From Pseudomonas sp. TH15 (GTDB taxonomy: Bacteria; Pseudomonadota; Gammaproteobacteria; Pseudomonadales; Pseudomonadaceae), in contig NZ_JAEKEL010000001.1 of the NCBI RefSeq assembly GCF_016651105.1, forward strand, positions 186,001 through 250,000: a DNA stretch of 64,000 nt, written 5' to 3'. Below the pieces are notes generated by a model. That model searched no databases. It worked only from the letters and a program-made list of their open reading frames with translations, and was not told the DNA's origin. Below are positions 18,740 to 28,939 of the stretch, in pieces. Both the position numbers and the translations under genes were made by a program. Position 1 is the first letter of the stretch. Each line of letters opens with the position of its first letter.

Positions 18740-19098
18740 TGGCCGTCTCCGCGATGGGCGTGGCGTTTGATCAGGCGCTGCATCAGCACCCCGACGAAGG
18801 CCATGGATAGCACCAACGACAACACCAGTGCGCCGGCGATGGCCCAGAAGTCTGCGGCAATGTCCTTGGCATAAACCATCACGCCCACCGCCGGCGGCAC
18901 CAGCAGCAACGGCAGGTAACGCAGCAAACTGCCCGCGGCCAGGTTCAGCGGCTCGCCGACTTCGCCACGAATAATCAGGAACACCAGCAACAGCAGCAGG
19001 CCGATAATAGGTCCCGGCAGCACCGGCAAAAACAGGTGGTTGATGGCTGTGCCCAGCAATTGGAACAGCACCAGCCAGGTCAGGCCACGTAACAACAT
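18736..19098 (-). CDS. CidA/LrgA family holin-like protein
   Basis: This small protein has four hydrophobic helices and the family motif PGPIIGLLLLLVFLIIRG. The ATG at 19098 (MLLRGLTWLVLF) has GGGAG eight bases upstream and gives 120 residues; a longer start at 19128 lacks such a site. It precedes lrgB with an ATGA overlap, the standard cidAB/lrgAB pairing. It may form oligomers that influence cell lysis or carry small acids. Confidence 0.88.
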   Translation of the reverse strand: MLLRGLTWLVLFQLLGTAINHLFLPVLPGPIIGLLLLLVFLIIRGEVGEPLNLAAGSLLRYLPLLLVPPAVGVMVYAKDIAADFWAIAGALVLSLVLSMAFVGVLMQRLIKRHAHRGDGQ

Positions 19099-19294
19099 CC
19101 AGCATCTCCCGCAACGCTCGCCCCACAAAGCAGGGGCCGGGCATTATAAGCACGCCGACGCTATAGACCGGCATTCGCCAAAAGCATGGTCAGTTGACCG
19201 GAGCAATTTGTCATGTTGATCTAAAGTAGTAAGCCGGGAGGTCAAATCCCCCCACCTCAAAACTATAAAACCGATGAAACCAAGGAGAGTCTCA

Positions 19295-19750
19295 ATGCCC
19301 TATGTTCCTGTTGCAGAGCTCAAAGATTATGTCGGCAAGGAACTTGGACGTTCCGAATGGCTCACCATCGATCAGGAGCGCATCAACCTGTTCGCCGAAG
19401 CCACAGGGGATTATCAGTTCATTCACGTCGACCCGGTCAAAGCCGCGAAAACCCCATTCGGCAGCACCATTGCCCACGGTTTCCTGTCGCTGTCGCTGAT
19501 GCCCAAACTGATGGAAGACATCCTGATCCTGCCGGAAGGCGTGAAAATGGTGGTCAACTATGGCCTGGACAGCGTGCGCTTCATCCAGCCGGTGAAAGTC
19601 AATTCACGGGTACGGCTCAAGGTCGACATGAACGAAGTCACCGAGAAGAAACCCGGACAATGGCTGCTCAAGGCCACCGCAACACTGGAAATAGAAGGCT
19701 CGGACAAACCGGCGTACATCGCCGAACCGCTGTCCCTCTGTTTCGTATAA
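19295..19750 (+). CDS. MaoC-like hot-dog dehydratase
   Basis: The 151-residue protein is an (R)-specific enoyl-CoA hydratase type hot-dog fold. The catalytic Asp/His pair lies in FAEATGDYQFIHVDPVKAA and the helix follows in FGSTIAHGFLSLSLMPKL. The ATG at 19295 has AAGGAGAG directly upstream. Such proteins hydrate trans-2-enoyl-CoA in beta-oxidation or polyhydroxyalkanoate supply; the true substrate is not shown by the sequence. It stands alone between divergent and unrelated genes. Confidence 0.9.
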   Translation: MPYVPVAELKDYVGKELGRSEWLTIDQERINLFAEATGDYQFIHVDPVKAAKTPFGSTIAHGFLSLSLMPKLMEDILILPEGVKMVVNYGLDSVRFIQPVKVNSRVRLKVDMNEVTEKKPGQWLLKATATLEIEGSDKPAYIAEPLSLCFV

Positions 19751-19861
19751 AGCCTCTGGATGCGAAGCAGCTCATGCTGTTTCGCGACTCTATTTATTCC
19801 CTCGCTATATAAGGTCGCATAGCTGCGGCATACTCGGTCGCCTAACTGCCCGGATCCCGCT

Positions 19862-21580
19862 ATGCGCTCACTTGCACCCCTCGCTTTGACCCTGTTGCTC
19901 ACCGCTTGTGGCGATGGCGAATCGCTGCTATCCCCTGACGCCCGACTGCCGGATGGCGGACGCTATCGCGGAGACTTGGTCAATGGGTTGCTGCAAGGCC
20001 AGGGCCGCATCGACTACCCGAACGGCAGTTGGTACGCCGGCCAGTTCGACAAGGGCCAATGGCATGGCCAGGGCGAGTGGCACGGCAGCAACGGCGAGGT
20101 GTATCGCGGGCAGTTCCAGCAAGGGCTCTTCGACGGCCAGGGCACGCTGACCACCAATGGCAGCAGCTACAGCGGCGGCTTCAAACTCGGCCGGCGCGAC
20201 GGCGAAGGCACCCTCAAAGAAAACGGCATGACTTACCGCGGTGAGTTCAAGGCCGATCAGTATTCAGGGCTCGGCCGTCTCGAACTCGAGGACGGCAGCT
20301 CGTATCAAGGTCAGTTCGCCCACGGCAAGCCCAACGGCGAAGGCCAGCGTGGAGATGCCAGCGGCAATCAGTTCAGCGGGCATTTTGTCGACGGCCAGCT
20401 GGAAGGCAACGGCACCTTCAACAGCGCCGACGGTGATATCTACGTCGGTGCCTTCAAAGACAACCAGCTCAACGGTAAGGGGCGCTACGAGAACGCCGAT
20501 GGCGATGTCTGGATCGGTCAGTTCAAGGAAGGCGTGCTCAACGGCAAAGGCGAGCTGATCGGCACCGACGGCAGCCATTACATCGGCCAGTTCAGCGATT
20601 GGCGCTTCACCGGCCCGGGCCGCTTGAACCTGGCCGACGGCAGTTTCTACGTCGGTGGATTCGACGCTGACAGCTATCAAGGTCGCGGCACCCTGGTGCT
20701 GACCGACGGTACCGTCATCAGCGGCACCTGGATCAACGGCCAACGCGTCCGTGACGCCGACGGCAAGTTGTTGCCCGACACCCTTGAGCTCGGCTTGCTG
20801 GCCCAGGGCCGCTTGCTCGACGAAGCGCTGGCCAACGTGCCCGCCTCGACCCCGGCGGTTGAGCTGTACAGCCTGACGCTCGGCGGCGACGGCAAGCAGA
20901 GCGTATTCCTGCGCGAATCCGACTACGTCGCCAACATGCTCGCCAGCCGCTTCGGCGCCTACGGCCAGATCCGCCTGGTCAACCACCGTGACCACCTCGG
21001 CGACCGGCCGATGGCCACCCGCGAGAATCTGCGGCGAGCGGCACAGACCCTCGCTGAACGCAGTGGCCCGGAAGACTTGCTGTTCATCTACCTGACCAGC
21101 CACGGCACCAGCGAACACGAACTGGTACTCGACCAGCCACGAATGGAGCTGGCCGACCTGCCGGCCGACGAACTGGCTGCGGTCCTCGCCCCCCTGAAGA
21201 ATCGCGACAAGATCATCGTGATTTCATCCTGCTATTCCGGCGGCTTCATTCCGGCGTTGAAAGACGAACGAACCCTGATCATGACGGCCTCGCGGGCTGA
21301 CCGGGTGTCCTTCGGTTGCTCGGAAGAAGCCAACTTTACCTACTTCGGCGACGCGCTGTTCGCTCAGGCGCTGAACCAGACCGACGACCTGGAGCAAGCC
21401 TTCAAACTGGCCAAGGCCACCGTTGCCGAGCGCGAGCTGGCGGACAATTTCGAAGCCTCTGAACCGCAGATCTGGGCGCCGAAAACCGTGCTCGCACACT
21501 GGCAATTGCTGCGCAAACAACAAGCGCGAAAAGCATTACAAAGTGCTGCTATCAGCAGCAAGGACGCCAAGAGCAACTAA
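19862..21580 (+). CDS. MORN-repeat lipoprotein with C13/caspase-like protease domain
   Basis: The 572-residue protein has a lipoprotein signal with Cys16 in LLLTACGDG. Residues ~33-290 contain about eleven MORN repeats of roughly 23 residues (YRGQFQQGLFDGQGTL, YVGAFKDNQLNGKGRY). Residues ~335-560 form a legumain/caspase-like domain with His414 in IYLTSHGT and Cys457 in VISSCYSGG. This is the dyad of peptidase family C13. The protein should sit on the periplasmic face of a membrane. MORN repeats often bind lipids or proteins. The substrate is unknown. Confidence 0.88.
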   Translation: MRSLAPLALTLLLTACGDGESLLSPDARLPDGGRYRGDLVNGLLQGQGRIDYPNGSWYAGQFDKGQWHGQGEWHGSNGEVYRGQFQQGLFDGQGTLTTNGSSYSGGFKLGRRDGEGTLKENGMTYRGEFKADQYSGLGRLELEDGSSYQGQFAHGKPNGEGQRGDASGNQFSGHFVDGQLEGNGTFNSADGDIYVGAFKDNQLNGKGRYENADGDVWIGQFKEGVLNGKGELIGTDGSHYIGQFSDWRFTGPGRLNLADGSFYVGGFDADSYQGRGTLVLTDGTVISGTWINGQRVRDADGKLLPDTLELGLLAQGRLLDEALANVPASTPAVELYSLTLGGDGKQSVFLRESDYVANMLASRFGAYGQIRLVNHRDHLGDRPMATRENLRRAAQTLAERSGPEDLLFIYLTSHGTSEHELVLDQPRMELADLPADELAAVLAPLKNRDKIIVISSCYSGGFIPALKDERTLIMTASRADRVSFGCSEEANFTYFGDALFAQALNQTDDLEQAFKLAKATVAERELADNFEASEPQIWAPKTVLAHWQLLRKQQARKALQSAAISSKDAKSN

Positions 21581-21607
21581 GCTGAATAGTATCAAGGGGG
21601 AAACACC

Positions 21608-22249
21608 ATGTACTTGACGCCTCAGCATGTCTTGCTTGCCGGAGCTACTGGCCTAACCGGCGAACGTTTGCTCGATCGCCTGCTCAATGAGCCAACGATT
21701 ACGCGGGTCCTGGCACCGTCACGCCGGCCACTGGCCGAGCACCCTCACCTGGAAAACCCGGTCGGCGACCCGGCGGTGTTTCTGCCGCAACTGAACGGTC
21801 GCGTCGACATCGCCTACTGCTGCCTCGGCACCACAATCAAACAGGCCGGCACCGAGCAGGCGTTTCGCGCGGTGGACCTGGACATGGTGGTGGCGTTCGC
21901 CAAGCGCGCACGGGAAATGGGCGCCCGGCACCTGATCGTGATCAGCGCCTTGGGTGCTGATCCAAAATCCTCGGTTTTCTACAATCGGGTCAAAGGCGAA
22001 ATGGAACAAGCCTTGCGCGCGCAAGACTGGCCGCAGCTGACCATTTGCCGCCCTTCCCTACTGCTGGGTGAGCGCCTCGAACCGCGGCTGGCCGAGCAAT
22101 TCGCCGGGCCGTTGTCGCGATTGATTCCCGGCAAATACCGCGGCATCGAAGCCTGCCAACTGGCCCGCGCCATGTGGCGACTGGCGCTGGAAGAGCAGGA
22201 TGGCGTGCGGGTGGTTGAGTCGGATGAGCTGAGGAAGCTCGGCAAATAA
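21608..22249 (+). CDS. Atypical short-chain dehydrogenase (NAD(P)H-binding)
   Basis: The 213-residue protein has a Rossmann fold: the glycine motif [14 protein letters not shown], then [22 protein letters not shown] with the YxxxK-like pair, and [11 protein letters not shown]. It resembles atypical SDRs related to TIP30 and the YwnB group, which bind NADP and sometimes act as redox sensors. The catalytic role is not known. An RBS-like GGGGGAAA precedes the ATG. It follows the MORN-protease gene closely and may share its transcript. Confidence 0.85.
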   Translation: MYLTPQHVLLAGATGLTGERLLDRLLNEPTITRVLAPSRRPLAEHPHLENPVGDPAVFLPQLNGRVDIAYCCLGTTIKQAGTEQAFRAVDLDMVVAFAKRAREMGARHLIVISALGADPKSSVFYNRVKGEMEQALRAQDWPQLTICRPSLLLGERLEPRLAEQFAGPLSRLIPGKYRGIEACQLARAMWRLALEEQDGVRVVESDELRKLGK

Positions 22250-22272
22250 CCCCCAGCGTTTTTGAGGACGCT

Positions 22273-22335
22273 TTCGCGAGCAGGCTCGCTCCCACAGTTT
22301 CGCGTATCCCCTGTGGGAGCGAGCCTGCTCGCGAA
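22273..22335. repeat. Perfect 25-bp inverted repeat (REP type)
   Basis: 22273-22297 and 22311-22335 are exact complements (core GCGAGCAGGCTCGCTCCCAC). It lies between convergent genes and probably ends transcription. Confidence 0.85.
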
Positions 22336-22354
22336 TGGAGTGCAAAGCACTCCC

Positions 22355-22639
22355 CTACAATCCGCCAGTCGCCTGAAACCCAACCCCAATCACCGTCAAC
22401 ACCGACAACGGCAACAGCAAGGTGTCGAGCAACGCGCTGGCCGGCAGGTCGACATTGGGATAACTCGGGGCTTCGGCACCGAAACGATCCTTGGCGCAAC
22501 AACCGCCGTTCATCGCATACAAATCCAGCCGCGTCCCCGAATACACCACCGGCGCACCCGGCTGCGCGGCATTCAGGGTACGAGCGGTGGCGCAACCGGT
22601 CAGTTGCAACGCCAGCAACACCATCAGCAGCTTATTCAT
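22355..22639 (-). CDS. YceK/YidQ family lipoprotein
   Basis: This is a 94-residue lipoprotein with signal [16 protein letters not shown]. The family pattern is visible in [45 protein letters not shown]. These small envelope proteins (DUF1375) have no assigned function. Its start overlaps the ubiX stop by eight bases, so it may be co-translated with ubiX. Confidence 0.85.
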   Translation of the reverse strand: MNKLLMVLLALQLTGCATARTLNAAQPGAPVVYSGTRLDLYAMNGGCCAKDRFGAEAPSYPNVDLPASALLDTLLLPLSVLTVIGVGFQATGGL

Positions 22640-23264
22640 CGCTGCTCAAATGATGCTCGCCCCAACGCGGCAGCATGTCCTGAGGAATGTTCAACAGATT
22701 GAGAATCCGCGCGACGACGAAGTCGATCAGGTCGTCGATGGTCTGTGGCTGATGATAGAAACCCGGCGACGCCGGCATAATCGTCACGCCCATGTTCGAC
22801 AACTTGAGCATGTGCTCCAGATGAATGCTCGAGTACGGCGCCTCACGCGGCACCAGAATCAATTGGCGGCGCTCCTTCAAGGTCACGTCGGCGGCCCGCT
22901 CGATCAGGTTGTTGCAGGCACCGGTCGCGATAGCCGACAAAGTCCCCGTCGAGCACGGCACCACCACCATCGCCGCTGGCGCACCGGAGCCCGAGGCCAC
23001 CGGCGACATCCAGTCTTCCTTGCCGTACACCTTGATTTGCCCGGCGGCAGCCCCGGTGTACTCGGTGAGGAAGGCCTGCATGGTCTGCGGCTTGGGCGGC
23101 AGCGTCACGTCAGTCTCGGTGGCCATCACCAGTTGCGCAGCCTTGGAGATCAGAAAGTGCACCTCCCGGTCCTCGCGCACCAGGCAATCAAGCAGGCGCA
23201 AGCCGTACTGGGCGCCGGAAGCACCGGTCATCGCCAGCGTAATGCGCTCCGGGCCGTTGTTCAT
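22632..23264 (-). CDS. ubiX: Flavin prenyltransferase UbiX
   Basis: UbiX makes prenylated FMN, the cofactor of the UbiD decarboxylase in ubiquinone synthesis. Landmarks are [47 protein letters not shown] and [14 protein letters not shown]. The ATG at 23264 (MNNGPERIT) gives 210 residues and overlaps the mpl stop as ATGA. The longer frame to 23408 lies inside mpl and is not real. Confidence 0.94.
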   Translation of the reverse strand: MNNGPERITLAMTGASGAQYGLRLLDCLVREDREVHFLISKAAQLVMATETDVTLPPKPQTMQAFLTEYTGAAAGQIKVYGKEDWMSPVASGSGAPAAMVVVPCSTGTLSAIATGACNNLIERAADVTLKERRQLILVPREAPYSSIHLEHMLKLSNMGVTIMPASPGFYHQPQTIDDLIDFVVARILNLLNIPQDMLPRWGEHHLSSDE

Positions 23265-24610
23265 TGCAGCGCCTCGGCGAGTTTGCCATGCAGGCCGCCG
23301 AAGCCGCCGTTGCTCATGATCACCACGTGGGTGCCGGGCTGGGCCTGGCTTTTCACACGTTCGATGATGCCTTCGAGTGAGTCGCTGACAATCGATGGCA
23401 CGGTGCACAGTGCCGCCGTCCCCGCCAGGTCCCAGCCGAGGTTCGCCGGTGCGTACCAGATCACCTGATCGGCATCGACCACGCTTTCCGGCAAACCGTC
23501 ACGGTGCGCGCCGAGCTTCATGGAGTTGGAGCGCGGCTCGATGATCGCGATCAACGGCGCATCGCCAATGTGTTTGCGCAGACCATCGAGCGTGGTGGCA
23601 ATGGCAGTCGGGTGGTGCGCGAAGTCATCGTAAATGGTGATACCACGGACTTCCGCGACTTTCTCCATCCGGCGCTTCACGCTTTTGAACGCACTCAGCG
23701 CCGCAATGCCCATGGACGGCACCACGCCGACATGGCGGGCCGCCGCCAAGGTCGCCAAGGCGTTGGCGACGTTGTGCTGGCCGGTCATGTCCCACTCGAC
23801 CACGCCTTGGGCGACGCCTTCGAACATCACTTCAAACTTGGAACCGTCTTCGCTCAGCAGTTTGACCTGCCACTGACCGCCGGCACCGGTGGTTTGCACC
23901 GGGGTCCAGCAGCCCATTTCGATCACGCGCTTCAGCGCCGGCTCGGTGGTCGGATGGATCACCAGGCCTTCGCTCGGGATGGTCCGCACCAAATGGTGGA
24001 ACTGCCGCTCGATGGCTGGCAGATCGGGGAAGATGTCCGCGTGATCGAACTCAAGATTGTTCAGGATCGCCGTGCGTGGGCGGTAGTGAACGAACTTGGA
24101 GCGCTTATCGAAGAACGCGCTGTCGTATTCGTCGGCTTCGATCACAAAGAACGGTGTACCACCCAAACGAGCGGACACCGAGAAATTCTGCGGCACGCCC
24201 CCGATCAGGAAACCCGGGCTCATGCCCGCGTGCTCCAGTACCCAGGCAAGCATGCTGCTGGTGGTGGTCTTGCCGTGAGTGCCGGCAACGGCCAGCACCC
24301 AGCGACCTTGCAGCACGTGATCCGCCAGCCATTGCGGGCCGGAAACGTAGGGCAGGCCTTTGTTCAGTACGTACTCGACGGCCGGGTTGCCACGAGACAT
24401 GGCGTTGCCAATCACCACCAGATCCGGTGCCGGATCGAGTTGGGCGGGATCGTAGCCTTGGGTCAACTGAATGCCCTGAGCCTCAAGCTGAGTACTCATC
24501 GGCGGATAGACGTTGGCATCGGAGCCGGTCACGTGATGGCCCAGCTCTTTGGCCAGAACCGCCATCGAACCCATGAAAGTGCCGCAGATACCCAGAATAT
24601 GAATGTGCAT
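23261..24610 (-). CDS. mpl: UDP-MurNAc:L-Ala-gamma-D-Glu-meso-DAP ligase
   Basis: Mpl re-attaches recycled murein tripeptide to UDP-MurNAc in the cytoplasm, linking wall recycling to synthesis. The start [21 protein letters not shown], the ATP-binding [20 protein letters not shown], the domain-2 [20 protein letters not shown] and [12 protein letters not shown] are typical of Mur ligases. The ATG at 24610 gives 449 residues; an upstream in-frame ATG at 24664 adds an unlikely leader. ldcA in the same window acts earlier in the same recycling route. Confidence 0.95.
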   Translation of the reverse strand: MHIHILGICGTFMGSMAVLAKELGHHVTGSDANVYPPMSTQLEAQGIQLTQGYDPAQLDPAPDLVVIGNAMSRGNPAVEYVLNKGLPYVSGPQWLADHVLQGRWVLAVAGTHGKTTTSSMLAWVLEHAGMSPGFLIGGVPQNFSVSARLGGTPFFVIEADEYDSAFFDKRSKFVHYRPRTAILNNLEFDHADIFPDLPAIERQFHHLVRTIPSEGLVIHPTTEPALKRVIEMGCWTPVQTTGAGGQWQVKLLSEDGSKFEVMFEGVAQGVVEWDMTGQHNVANALATLAAARHVGVVPSMGIAALSAFKSVKRRMEKVAEVRGITIYDDFAHHPTAIATTLDGLRKHIGDAPLIAIIEPRSNSMKLGAHRDGLPESVVDADQVIWYAPANLGWDLAGTAALCTVPSIVSDSLEGIIERVKSQAQPGTHVVIMSNGGFGGLHGKLAEALQ

Positions 24611-24725
24611 AGTCGACCTCGTAAAACATGGCCGCAGGTTAGCGTAGGGTAGGAAAAATCGCACTCTTTAGCTGATTGGGCCGGGTGGGTGGGTCTTAAC
24701 ATCTCGGATCGACTGCAGACTGCCA

Positions 24726-24873
24726 CCCTCACCCCAGCCCTCTCCCAGAGGGCGAGGGAGCCGATCTGTGTTGCCTTCAAATCCTGAGTTCGACTCGATA
24801 GTTCAGGTCGGCGTAGATCATCAGACCGACTCGGTCAGTCCCCTCTCCCCGTGGGAGAGGGCTAGGGTGAGGG
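24726..24873. repeat. 148-bp palindromic repeat element
   Basis: Outer arms CCCTCACCCCAGCCCTCTCCC-like (24726-24746) and the complementary 24853-24873 differ at one base. Similar elements are common in Pseudomonas intergenic space. It lies between mpl and eatR. Confidence 0.7.
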
Positions 24874-24877
24874 CCTT

Positions 24878-26800
24878 CTAACTGACTCGCCGCTCAATGC
24901 CGTGCTTACGCAGTTTGCGATAAAGGGTATTGCGGCTGACACCAAGCTGTTCAGCCGTATGCGTCATATGCCAGCGCGTCTGCTCCAACGCATTGAGCAA
25001 CGCCAGCCGCTCGGCATCCTCCAGCGGATGCTCCGACGACTCTTCAACCACCAACGCAACCGCCGGCCGGGCCTGGCGAATCATCGCCGGCAAATCCTCC
25101 AGCCCGACTCGCCCGCCATCACACAATGCCGCCAGCGTGCGCAGTACATTGCGCAACTGCCGCACGTTGCCTGGCCAAGCAAAAGCGAGCAAGGCCTGAC
25201 GCGCCGGCTGGTCAATCAACACGGTTTCCCCGCCAGCCTCTTCGGCCAGCAAGAAATCCAGCAACTGGGATTTATCGCTGCGCTCACGCAACGCCGGCAA
25301 CGCCACTTCCAGGCCATTGAGCCGGTAGTACAAATCCTCGCGGAAGCTGCCGTCCTGCACCCGATCCAGCAAATTCCGGTGGGTAGCGCTGATAATTCTG
25401 ACGTTGACCGACTCCGGTTCACCGCCAATCGGCACCACTTGGCGATCTTCCAGCACCCTTAATAGCCGGGTCTGCAAGGCCAGCGGCATGTCGCCGATTT
25501 CATCAAGGAACAACGTGCCGCCATCGGCCTGCTGCAACTTGCCGCGCATGCCTTCCTTGCGTGCACCGGTGAAGCTGCCGCCGCGATAGCCGAACAGCTC
25601 GCTTTCGATCAGGCTTTCGGGGATGGCCGCGCAGTTGAGGGCGACAAAGGATTTTTCGGCCCGCTGGCTGGCCTGGTGCACCGCTTTGGCAAAGGCTTCC
25701 TTGCCGGAACCGGTTTCGCCGTTGATCAGCAGCGGCACGTCTCGTTCGAACACCCGCAGGGCCTTGCGGAAATCTTCTTGCAACGCGGCATCGCCCAGGC
25801 AGATACCGGACAAGCGCGGACGCTCGGCAATCACCGGACGCTGTACCACCGGCACCGGAATACTGCGCGGCTGACCGCGCAACACGGCAAACAGACTGCG
25901 TCCGTCACGGGTGCGCAACGGCCAACTGGCGCTGGCATTCACGCTCGCGCGGCCGAGCAACTCATCCAGCGAGCAATCGAAAAACGCTTCCACCGGTTTA
26001 CCCAGCAATCCGCCGCGTATGTGCCCGAGCAAGTTCAACGCACTCTGGTTGACCGCACTGATCCGCCCTTCGCCATCGAACGCCAACAGCCCTTCACTGA
26101 ACAGCCCGACGGACTCAGCTTGCAAGTGAAAACGCAGCAACCATTGATTGTCGAAGTAACGCAGGAAATAACAGCTCTCGATCATCTTCGCCGAGAGATT
26201 GACCAGCGCCATGGTGTGGAACTGGCTCTGGCGCGAGACTTCATGGCGCGCGGAAGATACGTCGAGCACTGCCAGCAGTTCGCCATGCGGGTCGAACACC
26301 GGGCTTGCCGAGCAGGTCAGGCCGGTGTGACGACCGCGAAAGTGTTCATCCTGGTGAATGGTCAGGGACTGACGCTCCACCAGGCAGGTGCCGATGCCGT
26401 TGGTGCCTTCGCAGGCTTCGCTCCAGTCGGCGCCAAGCCAGAGCCCGGCGCGCTCGAAAATCTTCCGTTCGGCGGGGGCAGTGACGCAATTGAGGATCAC
26501 CCCACGGGCGTCGGTCAGCAGCACCGCGTGGCCGGCGCCCGAAAGTTGCTGATGCAGACTGGTCATTTCGTTGCCGGCAATCTGCAGCACTTGCTGCAAG
26601 CGTTCACGGCTTTCCAGCACCCGGCCATGTTCCAGCACCGTCGGCGCAATCGTCAGGGCCGGGTCGAGGTGATAATCCTCAAGACAGCGCAGCCAGGAAC
26701 GGGCAATCGACGGATCGCTGCCAGGGCCGTACAGGTGCGATTTGCCCTGGGTAACGGTCAGGACTTGCTGGGCATGGCGACTCAAATGGTTGTCGTGCAT
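24878..26800 (-). CDS. eatR: Sigma-54-dependent activator of ethanolamine genes (EatR-like)
   Basis: The 640-residue enhancer-binding protein has an AcoR-type N-terminal GAF region (~70-210), a PAS-like part (~235-300), an AAA+ domain and a C-terminal Fis-type HTH (~600-636, HTAEQLGVSRNTLYRKL). Walker A GETGSGKE is at 361-368 and Walker B FLDEIG at 431-436. The sigma-54 contact loop reads GSFTGA (408-413) instead of GAFTGA, as in some AcoR relatives. The gene is divergent from exaC-eatP-eutBC, the arrangement of P. aeruginosa EatR with its ethanolamine genes. By that parallel the effector should be ethanolamine or acetaldehyde. The symbol rests on synteny and architecture. Confidence 0.87.
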   Translation of the reverse strand: MHDNHLSRHAQQVLTVTQGKSHLYGPGSDPSIARSWLRCLEDYHLDPALTIAPTVLEHGRVLESRERLQQVLQIAGNEMTSLHQQLSGAGHAVLLTDARGVILNCVTAPAERKIFERAGLWLGADWSEACEGTNGIGTCLVERQSLTIHQDEHFRGRHTGLTCSASPVFDPHGELLAVLDVSSARHEVSRQSQFHTMALVNLSAKMIESCYFLRYFDNQWLLRFHLQAESVGLFSEGLLAFDGEGRISAVNQSALNLLGHIRGGLLGKPVEAFFDCSLDELLGRASVNASASWPLRTRDGRSLFAVLRGQPRSIPVPVVQRPVIAERPRLSGICLGDAALQEDFRKALRVFERDVPLLINGETGSGKEAFAKAVHQASQRAEKSFVALNCAAIPESLIESELFGYRGGSFTGARKEGMRGKLQQADGGTLFLDEIGDMPLALQTRLLRVLEDRQVVPIGGEPESVNVRIISATHRNLLDRVQDGSFREDLYYRLNGLEVALPALRERSDKSQLLDFLLAEEAGGETVLIDQPARQALLAFAWPGNVRQLRNVLRTLAALCDGGRVGLEDLPAMIRQARPAVALVVEESSEHPLEDAERLALLNALEQTRWHMTHTAEQLGVSRNTLYRKLRKHGIERRVS

Positions 26801-26859
26801 TTCTTATTATTCCCCGAAAGGTTTGCTGCTTCTGCATAGCAACTGCCAAACACTGCACC

Positions 26860-26992
26860 TGTGGCGAGGGGGCTTGCCCCCGTTCGGCTGCGCAGCAGTC
26901 GTAAATCCTGAGCACGCGGTGTAACAGGTAAATCGAGGTGGCTGGTTTTGGGGCCGCTTCGCAGCCCAACGGGGGTAAACCCCCTCGCCACA
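26860..26992. repeat. 133-bp MITE-like palindromic element, copy 1
   Basis: The ends TGTGGCGAGGGG and CCCCTCGCCACA are perfect complements. Sub-terminal CCCCGTTCGGCTGCG and GCAGCCCAACGGGG continue the palindrome. A second copy of exactly the same length is at 63570. No coding capacity. Confidence 0.75.
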
Positions 26993-27088
26993 AGGAAGAC
27001 CTGCATGGCGATTTGAGGCCCAGCATCCTCCAGCCTCCATTGCTTTGCAATGCTGGCAAGACCACCCAGTCACAGCCTGTGCCACAAG

Positions 27089-27117
27089 CGGTACAAACTG
27101 TCATCCAGGCTGTACCG
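27089..27117. promoter_or_regulatory. Candidate activator binding site upstream of exaC
   Basis: CGGTACA and TGTACCG are separated by 15 bases. The centre is about 115 bases upstream of the start expected from the sigma-54 promoter, the usual place for an enhancer-binding protein such as EatR. Binding is inferred. Confidence 0.4.
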
Positions 27118-27192
27118 AAACCGTCACAGACGCCGCCCGCTTGTCCGACATAAACCGCGCAAGGCCTTGATTTGCCTGACCTGCAAGGCAGT

Positions 27193-27206
27193 GGCCCAAC
27201 CTTTGC
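27193..27206 (+). promoter_or_regulatory. Sigma-54 (-24/-12) promoter of exaC
   Basis: TGGCCCAACCTTTGCT has GG at 27193-27194 and GC at 27205-27206, exactly ten bases apart as RpoN requires. It lies ~65 bases before the exaC ATG. Confidence 0.65.
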
Positions 27207-27271
27207 TCTACGCTTATAACAAGCGCACATGCGCTCTCCCTTATAAGCACAAAAGCCAAGGAGAAATCACC

Positions 27272-28792
27272 ATGCGTTACGCTCACCCCGGTACTGAAGG
27301 CGCTATCGTTTCGTTCAAGAGCAAATACGGTAACTACATCGGCGGCGAGTTCGTCGCGCCTGTTAAAGGTCAGTACTTCACCAATACCTCGCCAGTGAAT
27401 GGCCAACCGATTGCCGAATTCCCACGCTCCACGGCCGAAGACATCGATAAAGCCCTGGACGCTGCCCACGCCGCTGCCGATGCCTGGGGCGCCACGTCCG
27501 CCCAGGCGCGCTCGCTGGTGCTGCTGAAAATTGCCGACCGCATCGAGCAGAACCTGGAACTGTTGGCGATCACCGAATCCTGGGACAACGGCAAAGCCGT
27601 TCGCGAAACCCTCAACGCTGACATCCCGCTGGCGGCGGATCACTTCCGCTACTTCGCCGGTTGCATCCGCGCCCAGGAAGGCAGCGCTGCCGAGATCGAC
27701 GGCAACACCGTGGCTTATCACATCCATGAACCGCTGGGCGTGGTTGGGCAGATCATCCCGTGGAACTTCCCGATCCTGATGGCTGCCTGGAAACTCGCTC
27801 CGGCCCTGGCCGCCGGTAACTGCGTGGTGCTCAAGCCTGCCGAGCAAACCCCGCTGGGCATCACCGTGCTGATGGAACTGATCGGCGACCTGCTGCCGCC
27901 CGGCGTGCTCAACGTGGTGCAAGGGTTCGGCAAAGAAGCCGGCGAAGCCCTGGCCACCAGCAAGCGCATCGCCAAGATCGCCTTCACCGGCTCGACCCCG
28001 GTTGGCTCGCACATCATGCACGCAGCTGCCGAAAACATTATTCCGTCCACCGTGGAGCTCGGTGGCAAGTCTCCGAACATCTTCTTCGCCGACATCATGC
28101 AAGCCGAACCGACCTTCATCGAAAAAGCCGCTGAAGGCCTGGTACTGGCGTTCTTCAACCAGGGCGAAGTCTGCACCTGCCCGTCCCGAGCACTGGTTCA
28201 GGAGTCGATCTACGACGAGTTCATGGCCGTCGTGATGAAGAAAGTTCTGCAAATCAAACGCGGCGACCCGCTGGACACCGACACCATGGTCGGCGCCCAG
28301 GCGTCCGAGCAGCAATTCGACAAGATTCTTTCATACCTGGAAATCGCCAAGGGCGAAGGCGCCGAGCTGCTGACCGGCGGCAAGGTGGAAAAACTCGAGG
28401 GCAACCTGTCGACCGGTTATTACATCCAGCCGACCCTGCTCAAGGGCACCAACAAAATGCGCGTGTTCCAGGAAGAAATCTTCGGCCCGGTGGTGAGCAT
28501 CACCACGTTCAAGGACGAAGCTGAAGCCCTGGCCATCGCCAACGACACCGAGTTCGGCCTCGGCGCCGGCCTGTGGACCCGCGACATCAACCGCGCCTAC
28601 CGCATGGGCCGCGCCATCAAGGCCGGTCGTGTGTGGACCAACTGCTATCACCTGTACCCGGCGCATGCCGCGTTCGGTGGTTACAAAAAGTCCGGCGTCG
28701 GCCGTGAAACCCACAAAATGATGCTCGATCACTATCAGCAGACCAAAAACCTGCTGGTGAGCTACGACATCAATCCGTTGGGCTTCTTCTAA
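27272..28792 (+). CDS. exaC: NAD-dependent acetaldehyde dehydrogenase
   Basis: The 506-residue aldehyde dehydrogenase oxidises the acetaldehyde released from ethanolamine. The catalytic cysteine is in [15 protein letters not shown], the general base glutamate in [13 protein letters not shown], and NAD contacts in [14 protein letters not shown] and FTGSTPVG. The ATG at 27272 ([15 protein letters not shown]) has AAGGAG upstream. The open frame extends further back to 27050 but without similarity. The sigma-54 promoter upstream fits EatR control. exaC is the name used for close homologues in Pseudomonas ethanol oxidation. Confidence 0.93.
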   Translation: MRYAHPGTEGAIVSFKSKYGNYIGGEFVAPVKGQYFTNTSPVNGQPIAEFPRSTAEDIDKALDAAHAAADAWGATSAQARSLVLLKIADRIEQNLELLAITESWDNGKAVRETLNADIPLAADHFRYFAGCIRAQEGSAAEIDGNTVAYHIHEPLGVVGQIIPWNFPILMAAWKLAPALAAGNCVVLKPAEQTPLGITVLMELIGDLLPPGVLNVVQGFGKEAGEALATSKRIAKIAFTGSTPVGSHIMHAAAENIIPSTVELGGKSPNIFFADIMQAEPTFIEKAAEGLVLAFFNQGEVCTCPSRALVQESIYDEFMAVVMKKVLQIKRGDPLDTDTMVGAQASEQQFDKILSYLEIAKGEGAELLTGGKVEKLEGNLSTGYYIQPTLLKGTNKMRVFQEEIFGPVVSITTFKDEAEALAIANDTEFGLGAGLWTRDINRAYRMGRAIKAGRVWTNCYHLYPAHAAFGGYKKSGVGRETHKMMLDHYQQTKNLLVSYDINPLGFF

Positions 28793-28815
28793 GTTCGACT
28801 TTTGATCGTGTAACG

Positions 28816-28887
28816 GCGTTCGCGAGCAAGCTTTGCTCCTACAGGATTACGCAGGACTTGTAGGAGCATGGCTTGCCAGCGAAGGCG
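28816..28887. repeat. Degenerate REP palindrome after exaC
   Basis: CGTTCGCGAGCAAGC... and ...GCTTGCCAGCGAAGGCG pair imperfectly. It separates exaC from the second sigma-54 promoter. Confidence 0.65.
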
Positions 28888-28925
28888 CCCCCAATGACAC
28901 CACCAACCCAAGGTCTGGCCGCTCT

Positions 28926-28939
28926 GGCACGGCCCTTGC
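28926..28939 (+). promoter_or_regulatory. Sigma-54 (-24/-12) promoter of eatP-eutBC
   Basis: TGGCACGGCCCTTGCG is nearly the textbook RpoN consensus, with GG at 28926-28927 and GC at 28938-28939. It lies ~115 bases before eatP. Confidence 0.78.

Noticed and set aside
24726..24873. Insertion sequence between mpl and eatR
   Set aside because: Only a palindromic repeat of ~150 bp with no transposase frame.
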